Under the pieces are notes generated by a model. It did not search any database. It saw only the letters and a list, made by a program, of their open reading frames with translations, and was not told where the DNA came from. Below, one piece after another: positions 1 to 8,541 of a stretch of 64,000 nt of DNA; positions within the stretch are counted from its first letter, which is position 1; each line of letters begins with the position of its first letter. Origin of the DNA: Brevundimonas naejangsanensis (GTDB lineage Bacteria; Pseudomonadota; Alphaproteobacteria; Caulobacterales; Caulobacteraceae); assembly GCF_000635915.2 (NCBI RefSeq), contig NZ_CP015614.1, positions 1,223,501-1,287,500 of the forward strand. Reading direction: 5' to 3'. Position numbers and translations under genes: made by a program.

Positions 1-73
1 CCTTGACGTGCCACTTGGCCAGCACGCCCTCTTCCATCGTCGGGGACAGGGCGGGCATCAGGATATCGGTCAT
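1..73 (-). CDS. pdhC: Pyruvate dehydrogenase E2 (dihydrolipoamide acetyltransferase), N-terminal fragment
   Basis: Only the first 24 codons are inside the window; the gene continues past base 1. The translation begins [16 protein letters not shown], the start of a lipoyl domain, and is nearly the same as the first residues of the PdhB protein next to it. The ATG (71-73) overlaps the TGA of the upstream DUF5076 gene, so the two are translationally coupled. E2 transfers the acetyl group from lipoamide to CoA in the cytoplasmic pyruvate dehydrogenase complex. The E2 assignment rests on this N-terminus and on the operon position after pdhA and pdhB; the catalytic domain is not visible. Confidence 0.85.
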   Translation of the reverse strand, partial: MTDILMPALSPTMEEGVLAKWHVK

Positions 74-390
74 CAGGCGTTCCCCGCTTGCGGTGAAACC
101 GGCTCGGCGACGGTGCGGACGTTATCGGCCTTGATCACGTCGCTGAGCCCTTGAAGGATGCGGTCATAGGCGGCCTTCTCATTGTGGCCGTGACGCACGG
201 CGTAGCCATGCGCCATGTGCCGCGCGGCGTAAGCCAGCAGTTCCCCGAACTTGATGGGGTCGGCGAAGGCGGGCTTCACCGACATCACCGGCTCGTTGTT
301 CGACCACCACATGCGCAGCAGCTCGACCGCATCGGCGTCAGCAGCGACGCTGTCCGGCACGGCCAGTTCGAACTCTGCGGCCTCCGTCAC
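73..390 (-). CDS. DUF5076 domain protein inside the pdh operon
   Basis: A 105-residue protein with no signal peptide or membrane segment. The core (about residues 22-90) has the pattern ELLRMWW...[22 protein letters not shown], which I recognise as the DUF5076 family of unknown function. The start overlaps the end of pdhB by four bases and its TGA overlaps the ATG of pdhC, so it is translated as part of the operon between E1-beta and E2. That placement suggests a role linked to pyruvate dehydrogenase assembly or control, but this is inference from position only. Confidence 0.75.
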   Translation of the reverse strand: MTEAAEFELAVPDSVAADADAVELLRMWWSNNEPVMSVKPAFADPIKFGELLAYAARHMAHGYAVRHGHNEKAAYDRILQGLSDVIKADNVRTVAEPVSPQAGNA

Positions 391-1742
391 GCCATCACCT
401 TCTTCACGGCGGCGACGATCTTGTCGACGCCCGGCAGAGACAGGGCTTCCAGATTGGCGGCGTAGGGCAGCGGCACGTCTTCCTGGTGCACGCGTAGCGG
501 CGGGGCGTCCAGGTAGTCGAAGGCGTGCTCGATCACGCGGGCGACCACTTCGGCGCCGACGCCCATCGGACCCCAGCCCTCTTCGGCCGAGACCAGGCGG
601 TTGGTCTTCTTGACGCTCTCGACGATGGTCTCGTGGTCCAGCGGACGCAGGGTGCGAATGTCGACGACCTCGACCGAAATGCCCTCGCCGGCCAGTTGTT
701 CGGCGGCCTGCAGGGCGAATCCGACCATGCGGCTGTGGGCCGTGATGGTGACGTCCGTACCTTCGCGGCGAACCTTGGCCTTGCCGATCGGCACGATGTA
801 GTCCTCGACGTCCGGGACGTCGAACTCGTGGCCGTACATCATCTCGTGTTCGAGGAAGACGATCGGGTTCGGGTCGCGGATCGCCGCCTTCAGCAGGCCC
901 TTGGCGTCGGCTGCGTCATAGGGCGCCACGACCTTCAGGCCCGGAATTTGAGCGTACCAGGCGGAATAGTCCTGGCTGTGCTGAGCCGCCACGCGCGAAG
1001 CGGCGCCGTTCGGGCCGCGGAACACGATGGGGCAGCCCATCTGGCCGCCCGACATGTACAGCGTCTTGGCCGCCGAGTTGATGATGTGGTCGATCGCCTG
1101 CATGGCGAAGTTCCAGGTCATGAACTCCACGATCGGCTTCAGGCCCGCGAAGGCGGCGCCGACGCCCAGGCCGGCGAAGCCGTGCTCGGTGATCGGGGTA
1201 TCCACCACGCGGCGGTCGCCGAATTCCTGCAGCAGGTCGCGGCTGACCTTATAAGCCCCCTGATACTGGGCGACTTCCTCGCCCATCAGGAAGACGTTCT
1301 CGTCGCGGCGCATCTCTTCGGCCATGGCGTCGCGCAGGGCGTCGCGGATGGTCGTCTTCACCAGCTTGGCGTCCGCCGGAATTTCCGGGTCACGCAGTTC
1401 GACCTTGGGCTTCGCCGGGGCGTCGGCAGGCGCGCCTTCAGCCTTGACCTGGGGGGCGGCGGCCGCAGCAGCCTCGGCCTTGGGCGCGGGCGCAGCAGCG
1501 CCGTCTTCGCCCGCCAGGCGCGCAATCGGCGTATTGACCTTCACGCCCTCGGAGCCTTCCGGCACCAGGATTTCCAGCACTTCGCCCTCATCGACGGCTT
1601 CGACTTCCATCGTCGCCTTGTCGGTTTCGATCTCGGCGATCACCTGACCGGCCGACACGACGTCGCCAGCCTTGATGTGCCACTTGGTCAGCGTGCCCTC
1701 TTCCATCGTGGGGGACAGCGCCGGCATCAGAATGTCCGTCAC
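387..1742 (-). CDS. pdhB: Pyruvate dehydrogenase E1 component subunit beta with N-terminal lipoyl domain
   Basis: A 451-residue E1-beta subunit that, with PdhA, decarboxylates pyruvate and passes the acetyl group to lipoamide. Residues 1-80 form a lipoyl domain with the modified lysine in [11 protein letters not shown] (about Lys42), followed by an Ala/Pro-rich linker (about 80-115). From about residue 125 comes the transketolase-type domain ([12 protein letters not shown], then [14 protein letters not shown], then the C-terminal transketolase domain). The lipoyl domain on E1-beta is a known alphaproteobacterial arrangement that makes the protein longer than usual E1-beta. It lies 3 bases after pdhA and overlaps the DUF5076 gene by 4 bases. 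Confidence 0.97.
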   Translation of the reverse strand: MTDILMPALSPTMEEGTLTKWHIKAGDVVSAGQVIAEIETDKATMEVEAVDEGEVLEILVPEGSEGVKVNTPIARLAGEDGAAAPAPKAEAAAAAAPQVKAEGAPADAPAKPKVELRDPEIPADAKLVKTTIRDALRDAMAEEMRRDENVFLMGEEVAQYQGAYKVSRDLLQEFGDRRVVDTPITEHGFAGLGVGAAFAGLKPIVEFMTWNFAMQAIDHIINSAAKTLYMSGGQMGCPIVFRGPNGAASRVAAQHSQDYSAWYAQIPGLKVVAPYDAADAKGLLKAAIRDPNPIVFLEHEMMYGHEFDVPDVEDYIVPIGKAKVRREGTDVTITAHSRMVGFALQAAEQLAGEGISVEVVDIRTLRPLDHETIVESVKKTNRLVSAEEGWGPMGVGAEVVARVIEHAFDYLDAPPLRVHQEDVPLPYAANLEALSLPGVDKIVAAVKKVMA

Positions 1743-1745
1743 GTA

Positions 1746-2774
1746 TCAGGCCTCCACGTAGACGTCGGTGTAGAGCTCGGACGGATCCGGCTCAGGGCTT
1801 TCTTGAGCGAACTGCACAGCTTCAGCCACGATGGCCTTCACTTCGTTGTCGATCGCTTTCAGCTCTTCCTCGGTCGCCTTGGCGGCGGCGAGCAGCATCT
1901 TGATGTGGTCGATCGGGTCGCGGGTCTTCTTGACCTCGTCCACCTCTTCCTTGGTCCGGTATTTCGCGGGGTCGGACATCGAGTGGCCGCGATAGCGGTA
2001 GGTCTTCACTTCAAGGATATAGGGGCCTTCGCCGGCGCGGGCGCGGGCGACGGCGCGGGCGGCGGCGTCGCGCACGGCCAGCACGTCCATGCCGTCGACC
2101 TGTTCGCCCGGGATGCCGAAGCTGGCGCCGCGCTGGTACAGCTCGGTCGTCGAGGACGAGCGCTCGATGCTCGTGCCCATGGCGTACTGGTTGTTCTCGA
2201 TGATGTAGATGGCCGGCAGCTTCCACAGCTGGGCCATGTTGAAGCTCTCGTACACCTGGCCCTGGTTGGCCGCGCCGTCGCCGAAATAGACGAAGCTGAC
2301 CGAGTCGTCGCCGCGATACTTGCCCGCGAAAGCCAGGCCGGTGCCCAGCGCCACCTGAGCACCGACGATGCCGTGGCCGCCGTAGAATCCGGTCGGCACG
2401 TCGAACATGTGCATCGACCCGCCCTTGCCGCGCGCCGAGCCGCCGATACGGCCGGTCAGCTCGGCCATGACCTCATTGGGATCCATGCCCGCGGCCAGCA
2501 TATGGCCGTGGTCGCGATAGCCGGTGATGATCTTGTCGTAGCCCTGCTTGACGCTCTCTTGAACGCCGACGGCCACGGCTTCCTGGCCGATGTACAGGTG
2601 GCAGAAGCCCCCGATCAGGCCCATGCCGTACAGCTGGCCCGCGCGCTCTTCGAAGCGTCGGATCAGGACCATCTCGCGATAGAAACGCAGCAGGTCTTCC
2701 TTGGAAGCCTGAGGCGTATTCGGAATCTTGTCGCCCGCGCTGGGCGAGTTTTTCTGAGCGGCGGCTTTCGCCAT
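1746..2774 (-). CDS. pdhA: Pyruvate dehydrogenase E1 component subunit alpha
   Basis: A 342-residue thiamine-diphosphate-dependent E1-alpha subunit. The TPP-binding motif is visible as GDGAANQGQVYES...ENNQYAMGT (about residues 166-198), and the phosphorylation-loop-like YRYRGHSMSDPAKYR is near residue 262. Its length is typical of the bacterial alpha/beta form. It is the first gene of the PDH block: pdhB follows after 3 bases. The upstream gap to ftsB (2775-2886) is 112 bases and probably holds the operon promoter, though no convincing -35/-10 pair was identified. Confidence 0.97.
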   Translation of the reverse strand: MAKAAAQKNSPSAGDKIPNTPQASKEDLLRFYREMVLIRRFEERAGQLYGMGLIGGFCHLYIGQEAVAVGVQESVKQGYDKIITGYRDHGHMLAAGMDPNEVMAELTGRIGGSARGKGGSMHMFDVPTGFYGGHGIVGAQVALGTGLAFAGKYRGDDSVSFVYFGDGAANQGQVYESFNMAQLWKLPAIYIIENNQYAMGTSIERSSSTTELYQRGASFGIPGEQVDGMDVLAVRDAAARAVARARAGEGPYILEVKTYRYRGHSMSDPAKYRTKEEVDEVKKTRDPIDHIKMLLAAAKATEEELKAIDNEVKAIVAEAVQFAQESPEPDPSELYTDVYVEA

Positions 2775-2886
2775 CCGGCATCTCCCGGCTTACACCCCTG
2801 TATCAGGGACTCTTATCGTTACGGAAAGGGGCTTTAGCAGCCTTCGTTCCCGAAACCAAAGCAGCCGGCTACGCTGTAACAATAGT

Positions 2887-3219
2887 TCAGGAGGCGCGCG
2901 TCGCCTCAGAGGCGCGTCCTGCGGGGCCGTTCAGCCGCACGACATAGTCGCGCGGGTCAGCGAAGCCGATGACCGCCCTCGCCCGCTCTTCCAGCAAGTC
3001 CCTGGAAAGGCTCTCGGTGCGCAGATACCGGACACGCACCTCCAGATCCTGACGCTGCTCATTCAGGCGGGCCAGCTGAGCCTGGCGCTTGGCCAATAGG
3101 GCGTCGCGCTCCGAACCGCTTAGCAGGCCGCGCTCACCCGTCAGGGCCTGCACGCCCAGATAGGCGATCAGCAGCAGCAACAGCACGGTCGGCAGGTATG
3201 GCTTCATCTGCTCGGGCAC
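2887..3219 (-). CDS. ftsB: Septum formation initiator, FtsB/DivIC family
   Basis: A 110-residue bitopic protein: a short N-terminus, one membrane segment (LPTVLLLLLIAYLGVQAL, about 9-26), then a basic and acidic coiled coil (AKRQAQLARLNEQRQDLEVRVRYL) and the DLLEERAR segment typical of FtsB. It would act in the divisome with FtsL and FtsQ at midcell. The GTG at 3217-3219 is preferred over the internal ATG four codons later because AAGGAG sits 8 bases before the GTG. The gene lies between eno and pdhA, the usual alphaproteobacterial order. Confidence 0.88.
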   Translation of the reverse strand: MPEQMKPYLPTVLLLLLIAYLGVQALTGERGLLSGSERDALLAKRQAQLARLNEQRQDLEVRVRYLRTESLSRDLLEERARAVIGFADPRDYVVRLNGPAGRASEATRAS

Positions 3220-3309
3220 AACGGACGCTCCTTCTGAGCGCGCATAAACACGGTGACCTATCAGTGACCGAAAATGCCTAACGAACCGTAGCTTGGCCGT
3301 AATTGCGAA

Positions 3310-3336
3310 CGCCGCCCCCGAGGTTCGAAGGCGGCG
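3310..3336 (-). terminator. Possible weak terminator hairpin after eno
   Basis: CGCCGCC (3310-3316) and GGCGGCG (3330-3336) form a 7-bp GC stem with a 13-base loop, about 25 bases after the eno stop codon on the minus strand. No good U-tract follows (the minus strand continues TTCGCAATTACGG), so intrinsic termination is likely inefficient or Rho-assisted. Confidence 0.4.
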
Positions 3337-3360
3337 CCCGGCGCATCGTCGTGATGAGAC

Positions 3361-4680
<1,320 letters not shown>

Positions 4681-4719
4681 TTAGCCCGACCGTGCGGAAT
4701 CTCCAACCGCCGCCCGCGA

Positions 4720-5325
4720 TCAGGAACATCCCTCGACATACTGAATGCTGGGCCCGCCCGCGTGAATGAAGGCGACCTTGCCGTCCTGGCCGATCACGAA
4801 ACGCAGGCCGCGGGCAGCGGGGTCCATGACGTGGGTGTTCAACAGATCGTTTGTGCCCGGCCAGATGGTGACATAGGCGGCCGGCGCATCCTGATACTTG
4901 TGAGGCGTCGCTTCGGCGGCGGCGCCGTAGAGAGCCTTCACCTGCTCGCCGTCAGAGCCGACGCCGATCCCGGTCTCGGTCTTCACATCCGATCCTTTGA
5001 TGGCGGTCAGGCGCGTCAGGACGCCCTGCTCCAGCATGACCAGAACGCCCTTGGGGCCGCGCGGCGGCTGATACTGACGGCATTCCGAAGGCTCGGCGTC
5101 GGCGGCGTTTGCGGGAGGCGGGCCGACGGCGGCGTCCACCTCAGCCTGGGTCATGCCGATTCGGAGCGGCCCATACCCTTGAGGCGTCAGAACATCCGCA
5201 GCAGCCGTCGGGGCCGCTGGAACAGAAATAGGGGATTCGGCTTCAGGCGTTTTGGCGGTTTCCGGAGCGTTGCAGGCGGCCAAGGCCAACAGGGCGACGG
5301 AACTGAGGACGGCGTTACGGATCAT
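4720..5325 (-). CDS. Putative lipoprotein of unknown function
   Basis: A 201-residue protein whose N-terminus (MIRNAVLSSVALLALAAC) is a lipoprotein signal with lipobox LAAC, so it should be exported and lipid-anchored. A Pro/Ala/Glu linker (about 20-45) follows, then a compact domain starting GYGPLRIGMTQAEVDAAVG, a motif seen in many small periplasmic proteins. Two further cysteines (about 82 and near the C-terminus) could form a disulfide. The start is set at the ATG that opens the signal peptide; an upstream in-frame GTG/ATG region adds 11 residues before it. The specific function is not recognised. Confidence 0.75.
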   Translation of the reverse strand: MIRNAVLSSVALLALAACNAPETAKTPEAESPISVPAAPTAAADVLTPQGYGPLRIGMTQAEVDAAVGPPPANAADAEPSECRQYQPPRGPKGVLVMLEQGVLTRLTAIKGSDVKTETGIGVGSDGEQVKALYGAAAEATPHKYQDAPAAYVTIWPGTNDLLNTHVMDPAARGLRFVIGQDGKVAFIHAGGPSIQYVEGCS

Positions 5326-5366
5326 GAATGGCGCTCTTGTCTGGGACACGCCGGCCATAACGCACG

Positions 5367-5395
5367 AAAACGGCGCGCGATGTCATCGCGCGCCG
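5367..5395 (-). terminator. Intrinsic terminator after rpmF
   Basis: A near-perfect palindrome (CGGCGCGCGATG / CATCGCGCGCCG, 5371-5395) follows the rpmF stop on the minus strand and is followed there by GTTTTCG (plus-strand AAAA at 5367-5370). The stem is GC-rich with a minimal loop, a good rho-independent terminator, and it separates rpmF from the lipoprotein gene. Confidence 0.75.
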
Positions 5396-5437
5396 CCAAA
5401 ACTTTCGCCCGGCCGAAGCCGGTCAGACCCGAAAGAC

Positions 5438-5620
5438 TTAGTCTTCCTGCTGGGTCAGGACCTGACGGCCTTTGTACATGCCGGTCTTCAGGTCGATGTG
5501 GTGCGGACGACGCAGTTCGCCGGTGTCCTTGTCTTCGACATAGGTGTTGGCGCCCAGGGCGTCATGAGCGCGACGCATGTTGCGACGCGAGGGGGAAGTT
5601 TTGCGCTTCGGAACGGCCAT
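5438..5620 (-). CDS. rpmF: 50S ribosomal protein L32
   Basis: A 60-residue protein beginning [20 protein letters not shown], the diagnostic bL32 N-terminus, and continuing with [19 protein letters not shown]. The ATG at 5618-5620 is certain from this conserved start; longer reading upstream is spurious. It lacks the four-cysteine zinc site found in some L32 proteins (none of those cysteines are present). It is monocistronic, with a strong terminator 43 bases downstream. Confidence 0.97.
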   Translation of the reverse strand: MAVPKRKTSPSRRNMRRAHDALGANTYVEDKDTGELRRPHHIDLKTGMYKGRQVLTQQED

Positions 5621-5768
5621 GTCCGTCTCAATCTCTAAGTCGGTGCGCCGGTAAAGACGCGAAAACAACAGCGGCGGCCCCCCGATAAGAGCCGCCACGC
5701 GAGGCCGGGCTTATGCATGAAGACGCAGCCGATTTCAAGACCCTCGGAACCGTCAGTTCCAATGGCCG

Positions 5769-6890
5769 TCAAACCCTTGCCGTCAGGCTTTGCGCCACGG
5801 CCTCGCCGATGGCCAGCGAGCTGGTCAGACCGGGGCTTTCGATGCCGAAAAGCGCCATCAGCCCATCGATTCCGTGATTCGTTGCGCCGTGAAGCTGAAA
5901 GTCAGGCTGTGGCTCGCCCGGCCCGTGCAGCTTGGGCCGGATGCCGGCGTAGTCGGGCGTCAGCCGCTCGACTGTCACGCCCGGCCAGAACCGGCGGATG
6001 TAGCGGGCGAACTCCTCCGCCTTGGCTGGATCGACGGAATAGTCCTCAGTCTGGACATAGGCCAGATCAGGGCCGAACACGCCCTGCCCGCCCAGATCCT
6101 TGCGGTAATGGGTGCCCAGCGCGCCGGGAATGGGAGGCGGATAGATTAGGCGATTGAACGGCGCCGCGCCGGTCAGGCGGAAGTAGATTCCCTTGCCCAG
6201 ATGACGCGCGGGAACATCCGTGGCCGGATAGCCCTCGATTCGGGCAGCGACATCCTGAGCCGACAGGCCGGGCGCAGTGACCAGAAGACGACTGGTCAGG
6301 GTCATCGCCCCCTCCCCGCCCACACGAACTGAAAAGCCGCCGGCCGGCAGGCTTTCGGCGCCCTCGAACGGCGCCGAGACGACGACCGAGCCGCCCGCGT
6401 CCTCGATCTCGCCCTGAAGGGCCAGCATGTAGCCGTGGCTGTCGAACACCCCGCTCTCGGGCGACAGGATGGCGGCGTGGGCGTTCAGTTCCGGCTCCAG
6501 CGCCCGCGCCTGCGCGCCGGTCAGGTGCTCCAGGTTCTCGACGCCATTGGTCACGGCCTGCTGGAAGATGGCCTCGATGCGTTCGACCTCGGCTTCCTCG
6601 GTCGCCACGACCAGCTTGCCGCACTTCCAGTGATCGACCTTGCGACTCTCCAGGAAGTCATAGAGGGCGCGCCGCCCTTCGACGCAAAACTTCGCCTTCA
6701 GCGACCCGGTCGGGTAGTACAGCCCGCCGTGGATCACCTCGGAATTGCGCGAGGAGACGCCCTGGCCGATGTGCGACTCTTTCTCCAGCACCAGCACCGT
6801 CAGGCCGCGCCGCGACAGCGCCCGCCCGCAGGCCAGCCCCACAGCACCCGCGCCCACGACCGTCGCATCGAAGTCGAAAGGCGCGCCCAT
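5769..6890 (-). CDS. FAD-dependent oxidoreductase, L-2-hydroxyglutarate oxidase (LhgO)-like
   Basis: A 373-residue DAO-family flavoprotein. The N-terminal Rossmann motif ATVVGAGAVGLACGRALSRRG (about 9-30) binds FAD, followed by SSRNSEVIHGGLYYPTGSLKA, the signature of the LhgO/DadA-like group, and a C-terminal FAD-contact segment (HGIDGLMALFGIESPGLTSS). Members oxidise L-2-hydroxyglutarate or related 2-hydroxy acids and feed electrons to quinone. The exact substrate cannot be set from sequence. The start lies 4 bases from the end of the RatA/COQ10 gene, so the two are likely cotranscribed with lipA. Confidence 0.82.
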   Translation of the reverse strand: MGAPFDFDATVVGAGAVGLACGRALSRRGLTVLVLEKESHIGQGVSSRNSEVIHGGLYYPTGSLKAKFCVEGRRALYDFLESRKVDHWKCGKLVVATEEAEVERIEAIFQQAVTNGVENLEHLTGAQARALEPELNAHAAILSPESGVFDSHGYMLALQGEIEDAGGSVVVSAPFEGAESLPAGGFSVRVGGEGAMTLTSRLLVTAPGLSAQDVAARIEGYPATDVPARHLGKGIYFRLTGAAPFNRLIYPPPIPGALGTHYRKDLGGQGVFGPDLAYVQTEDYSVDPAKAEEFARYIRRFWPGVTVERLTPDYAGIRPKLHGPGEPQPDFQLHGATNHGIDGLMALFGIESPGLTSSLAIGEAVAQSLTARV

Positions 6891-6894
6891 GGTC

Positions 6895-7347
6895 CTACCT
6901 CTTGCCGTAGAGGGCCTTGGCGCGGCCCTCGAAACACTGGATCAGCTTGTCGACCGCCCGGTCGAAGTTCGCCTGAAGCATCATGTCCAGCATGCGCGAC
7001 TTGAAGGCGAAGTCGATAAAGAATTCCAGTCGCGTCCCCTGGGGGTGCGGATGGAACTCCCAGCGGTTCTTCAGGTGTTTGAACGGGCCACGGATCAGGC
7101 CGACCTCGACCTTGGGCGCATGGACGTCATGGCGGACCCACGTCGAGAACTTCTCGGTCAGGAAGGCGAAGCCGACGCCGGCCTCGGCGTCCAGCAGATG
7201 CAGGCCCGGCGCCTCGTCGCGCACGTTCCAGACGCGCATGGAGGTGATCCACGGCACGAAGTCGGGGTAGGCGCGCACGTCCGCCACCAGGGCGGCGAGC
7301 TGTTCCGGGGCATAGGGCAGAATGCGCGTTACGCGATGGACGGCCAA
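6895..7347 (-). CDS. SRPBCC protein, COQ10 / RatA family
   Basis: A 150-residue START-like (SRPBCC) protein beginning MAVHRVTRILPYAPEQLAALVADVRAYPDFVPWI, the family hallmark of coenzyme-Q-binding COQ10 homologues, also annotated as RatA-type toxin in E. coli. The fold has a hydrophobic cavity likely used for quinone or another lipid. In alphaproteobacteria it commonly sits beside lipA, as here (4 bases downstream of lipA). A role in respiratory quinone handling is more likely than a toxin because there is no partner antitoxin gene. Confidence 0.85.
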   Translation of the reverse strand: MAVHRVTRILPYAPEQLAALVADVRAYPDFVPWITSMRVWNVRDEAPGLHLLDAEAGVGFAFLTEKFSTWVRHDVHAPKVEVGLIRGPFKHLKNRWEFHPHPQGTRLEFFIDFAFKSRMLDMMLQANFDRAVDKLIQCFEGRAKALYGKR

Positions 7348-7351
7348 AGGA

Positions 7352-8326
7352 TCAGCGGCCGTTCCGGGACGACAGCTGAGCCTCGCGCGCCGCCTTCAAC
7401 CGGGCGAAGTCGTCGCCCGCGTGGTGCGACGAGCGCGTCAGCGGCGAGGACGACACCATCAGGAAGCCCTTGGCCCGCGCGATCGCCTCATAGGCCTTGA
7501 ATTCTTCGGGCGTGACGAAGCGGTCGATCGGGGCGTGCTTGCGCGTCGGCTGCAGGTACTGGCCGATAGTGATGAAGTCGACGCCGGCGGACCGCATGTC
7601 GTCCATCACCTGCATGACCTCTTCCTTGGTCTCGCCCAGACCGACCATGATGCCCGACTTGGTGAACTGGTTCGGGTCGCGCTCCTTGACCATCTGCAGC
7701 AGGCGCAGCGAGTGGAAGTAGCGGGCGCCCGGCCGGATCTTCAGATACAGGCGCGGAACCGTTTCAAGGTTGTGGTTGAAGACGTCGGGCGTGGCGTCGA
7801 TCATCACCTCGGCCGCGCCGTCCTTGCGCAGGAAGTCGGGCGTCAGGATCTCGACCGTGGTGTTCGGCGCCTGCAGGCGGATCTGGCGCACCACTTCGGC
7901 GAAGTGGGCGGCGCCGCCGTCCGACACGTCATCGCGGTCCACCGAGGTGATGACGACGTGGTTCAGGCCCATCTGGGCCACGGCCAGGCCAACCTTGGAG
8001 GGCTCTTCCGGGTCCAGCGGTTGCGGCAGGCCGGTCTTGACGTTGCAGAAGGCGCAGGCCCGCGTGCAGGTGTCGCCCATGATCATCAGGGTGGCGTGCT
8101 TCTGGCTCCAGCACTCGCCGATGTTCGGGCAGGCGGCCTCTTCACAGACCGTCACCAGCCCCTTGGAGCGAACGATCTCCTTGGTGGCGTTATACTGGCC
8201 CGAGCCGGGCGCCTTCACGCGCAGCCAGTCCGGCTTTTTCAGCACGACCGAATCCGGCCGGTTCTGCTTTTCCGGGTGACGAAGCTCGGACGGCTTCTTC
8301 TGCAAGGTGTCGATCAGCGTGACCAT
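7352..8326 (-). CDS. lipA: Lipoyl synthase
   Basis: A 324-residue radical SAM enzyme that inserts two sulfurs into protein-bound octanoyl groups, making the lipoyl cofactor needed by the PDH subunits encoded in this window. Both iron-sulfur clusters are visible: the auxiliary [12 protein letters not shown] (about residues 69-80) and the radical [11 protein letters not shown] (about 95-102). The C-terminal [15 protein letters not shown] contains the conserved RSSxHA motif. The ATG at 8324-8326 is chosen over the longer frame because it gives the normal length and N-terminus (MVTLIDTL). Confidence 0.97.
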   Translation of the reverse strand: MVTLIDTLQKKPSELRHPEKQNRPDSVVLKKPDWLRVKAPGSGQYNATKEIVRSKGLVTVCEEAACPNIGECWSQKHATLMIMGDTCTRACAFCNVKTGLPQPLDPEEPSKVGLAVAQMGLNHVVITSVDRDDVSDGGAAHFAEVVRQIRLQAPNTTVEILTPDFLRKDGAAEVMIDATPDVFNHNLETVPRLYLKIRPGARYFHSLRLLQMVKERDPNQFTKSGIMVGLGETKEEVMQVMDDMRSAGVDFITIGQYLQPTRKHAPIDRFVTPEEFKAYEAIARAKGFLMVSSSPLTRSSHHAGDDFARLKAAREAQLSSRNGR

Positions 8327-8395
8327 TGTCGGTGGTCTGAATCCTGTTTTCGAGGGCGGCCGGATTTCCGATGCTATGTCGGCTTTCCGTAGTGC

Positions 8396-8417
8396 AAACG
8401 CAAGGCACACTGCGTTT
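8396..8417. promoter_or_regulatory. Inverted repeat in the lipA / acyl-ligase divergent region
   Basis: AAACGCA (8396-8402) and TGCGTTT (8411-8417) are a perfect 7-bp inverted repeat separated by 8 bases. It lies 70 bases upstream of the lipA start and 125 bases upstream of the ligase start. The dyad has operator dimensions, but no regulator is identified. Confidence 0.35.
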
Positions 8418-8488
8418 CAGTCCGACGCTGGAACAGCCTCACGCGGCGTTACGCATCTTTTCAAGCAGACCTTACGTCACTAGGTTCC

Positions 8489-8526
8489 GGCCTCTTGTAA
8501 CCGAGAGGGCCGTCTTTAGAGCCCTC
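8489..8526 (+). promoter_or_regulatory. Leader with two mutually exclusive hairpins before the acyl-ligase RBS
   Basis: GGCCTCT (8489-8495) can pair with AGAGGGCC (8504-8511, one-base bulge), while GAGGGC (8505-8510) can instead pair with GCCCTC (8521-8526). The two stems share 8505-8510 and cannot coexist. The second stem ends three bases before the ribosome binding site AAGGAGG (8529-8535). This could modulate translation; it is inference from pairing only. Confidence 0.35.
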
Positions 8527-8541
8527 CGAAGGAGGACGTGC

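Noticed and set aside
1..1742. Near-identical DNA at 1-73 and about 1672-1742 as a repeat element
   Set aside because: It is explained by homologous lipoyl-domain N-termini of PdhC and PdhB, not a mobile repeat.
525..2837. A 770-codon open frame on the plus strand across pdhB/pdhA
   Set aside because: It is antisense to two certain genes; long shadow frames are expected in high-GC DNA, and the composition (His/Arg/Asp/Gly-rich) is typical of antisense.
6895..7347. RatA-type toxin of a toxin-antitoxin system
   Set aside because: No antitoxin gene lies next to it and the lipA neighbourhood is that of the COQ10-like SRPBCC protein.
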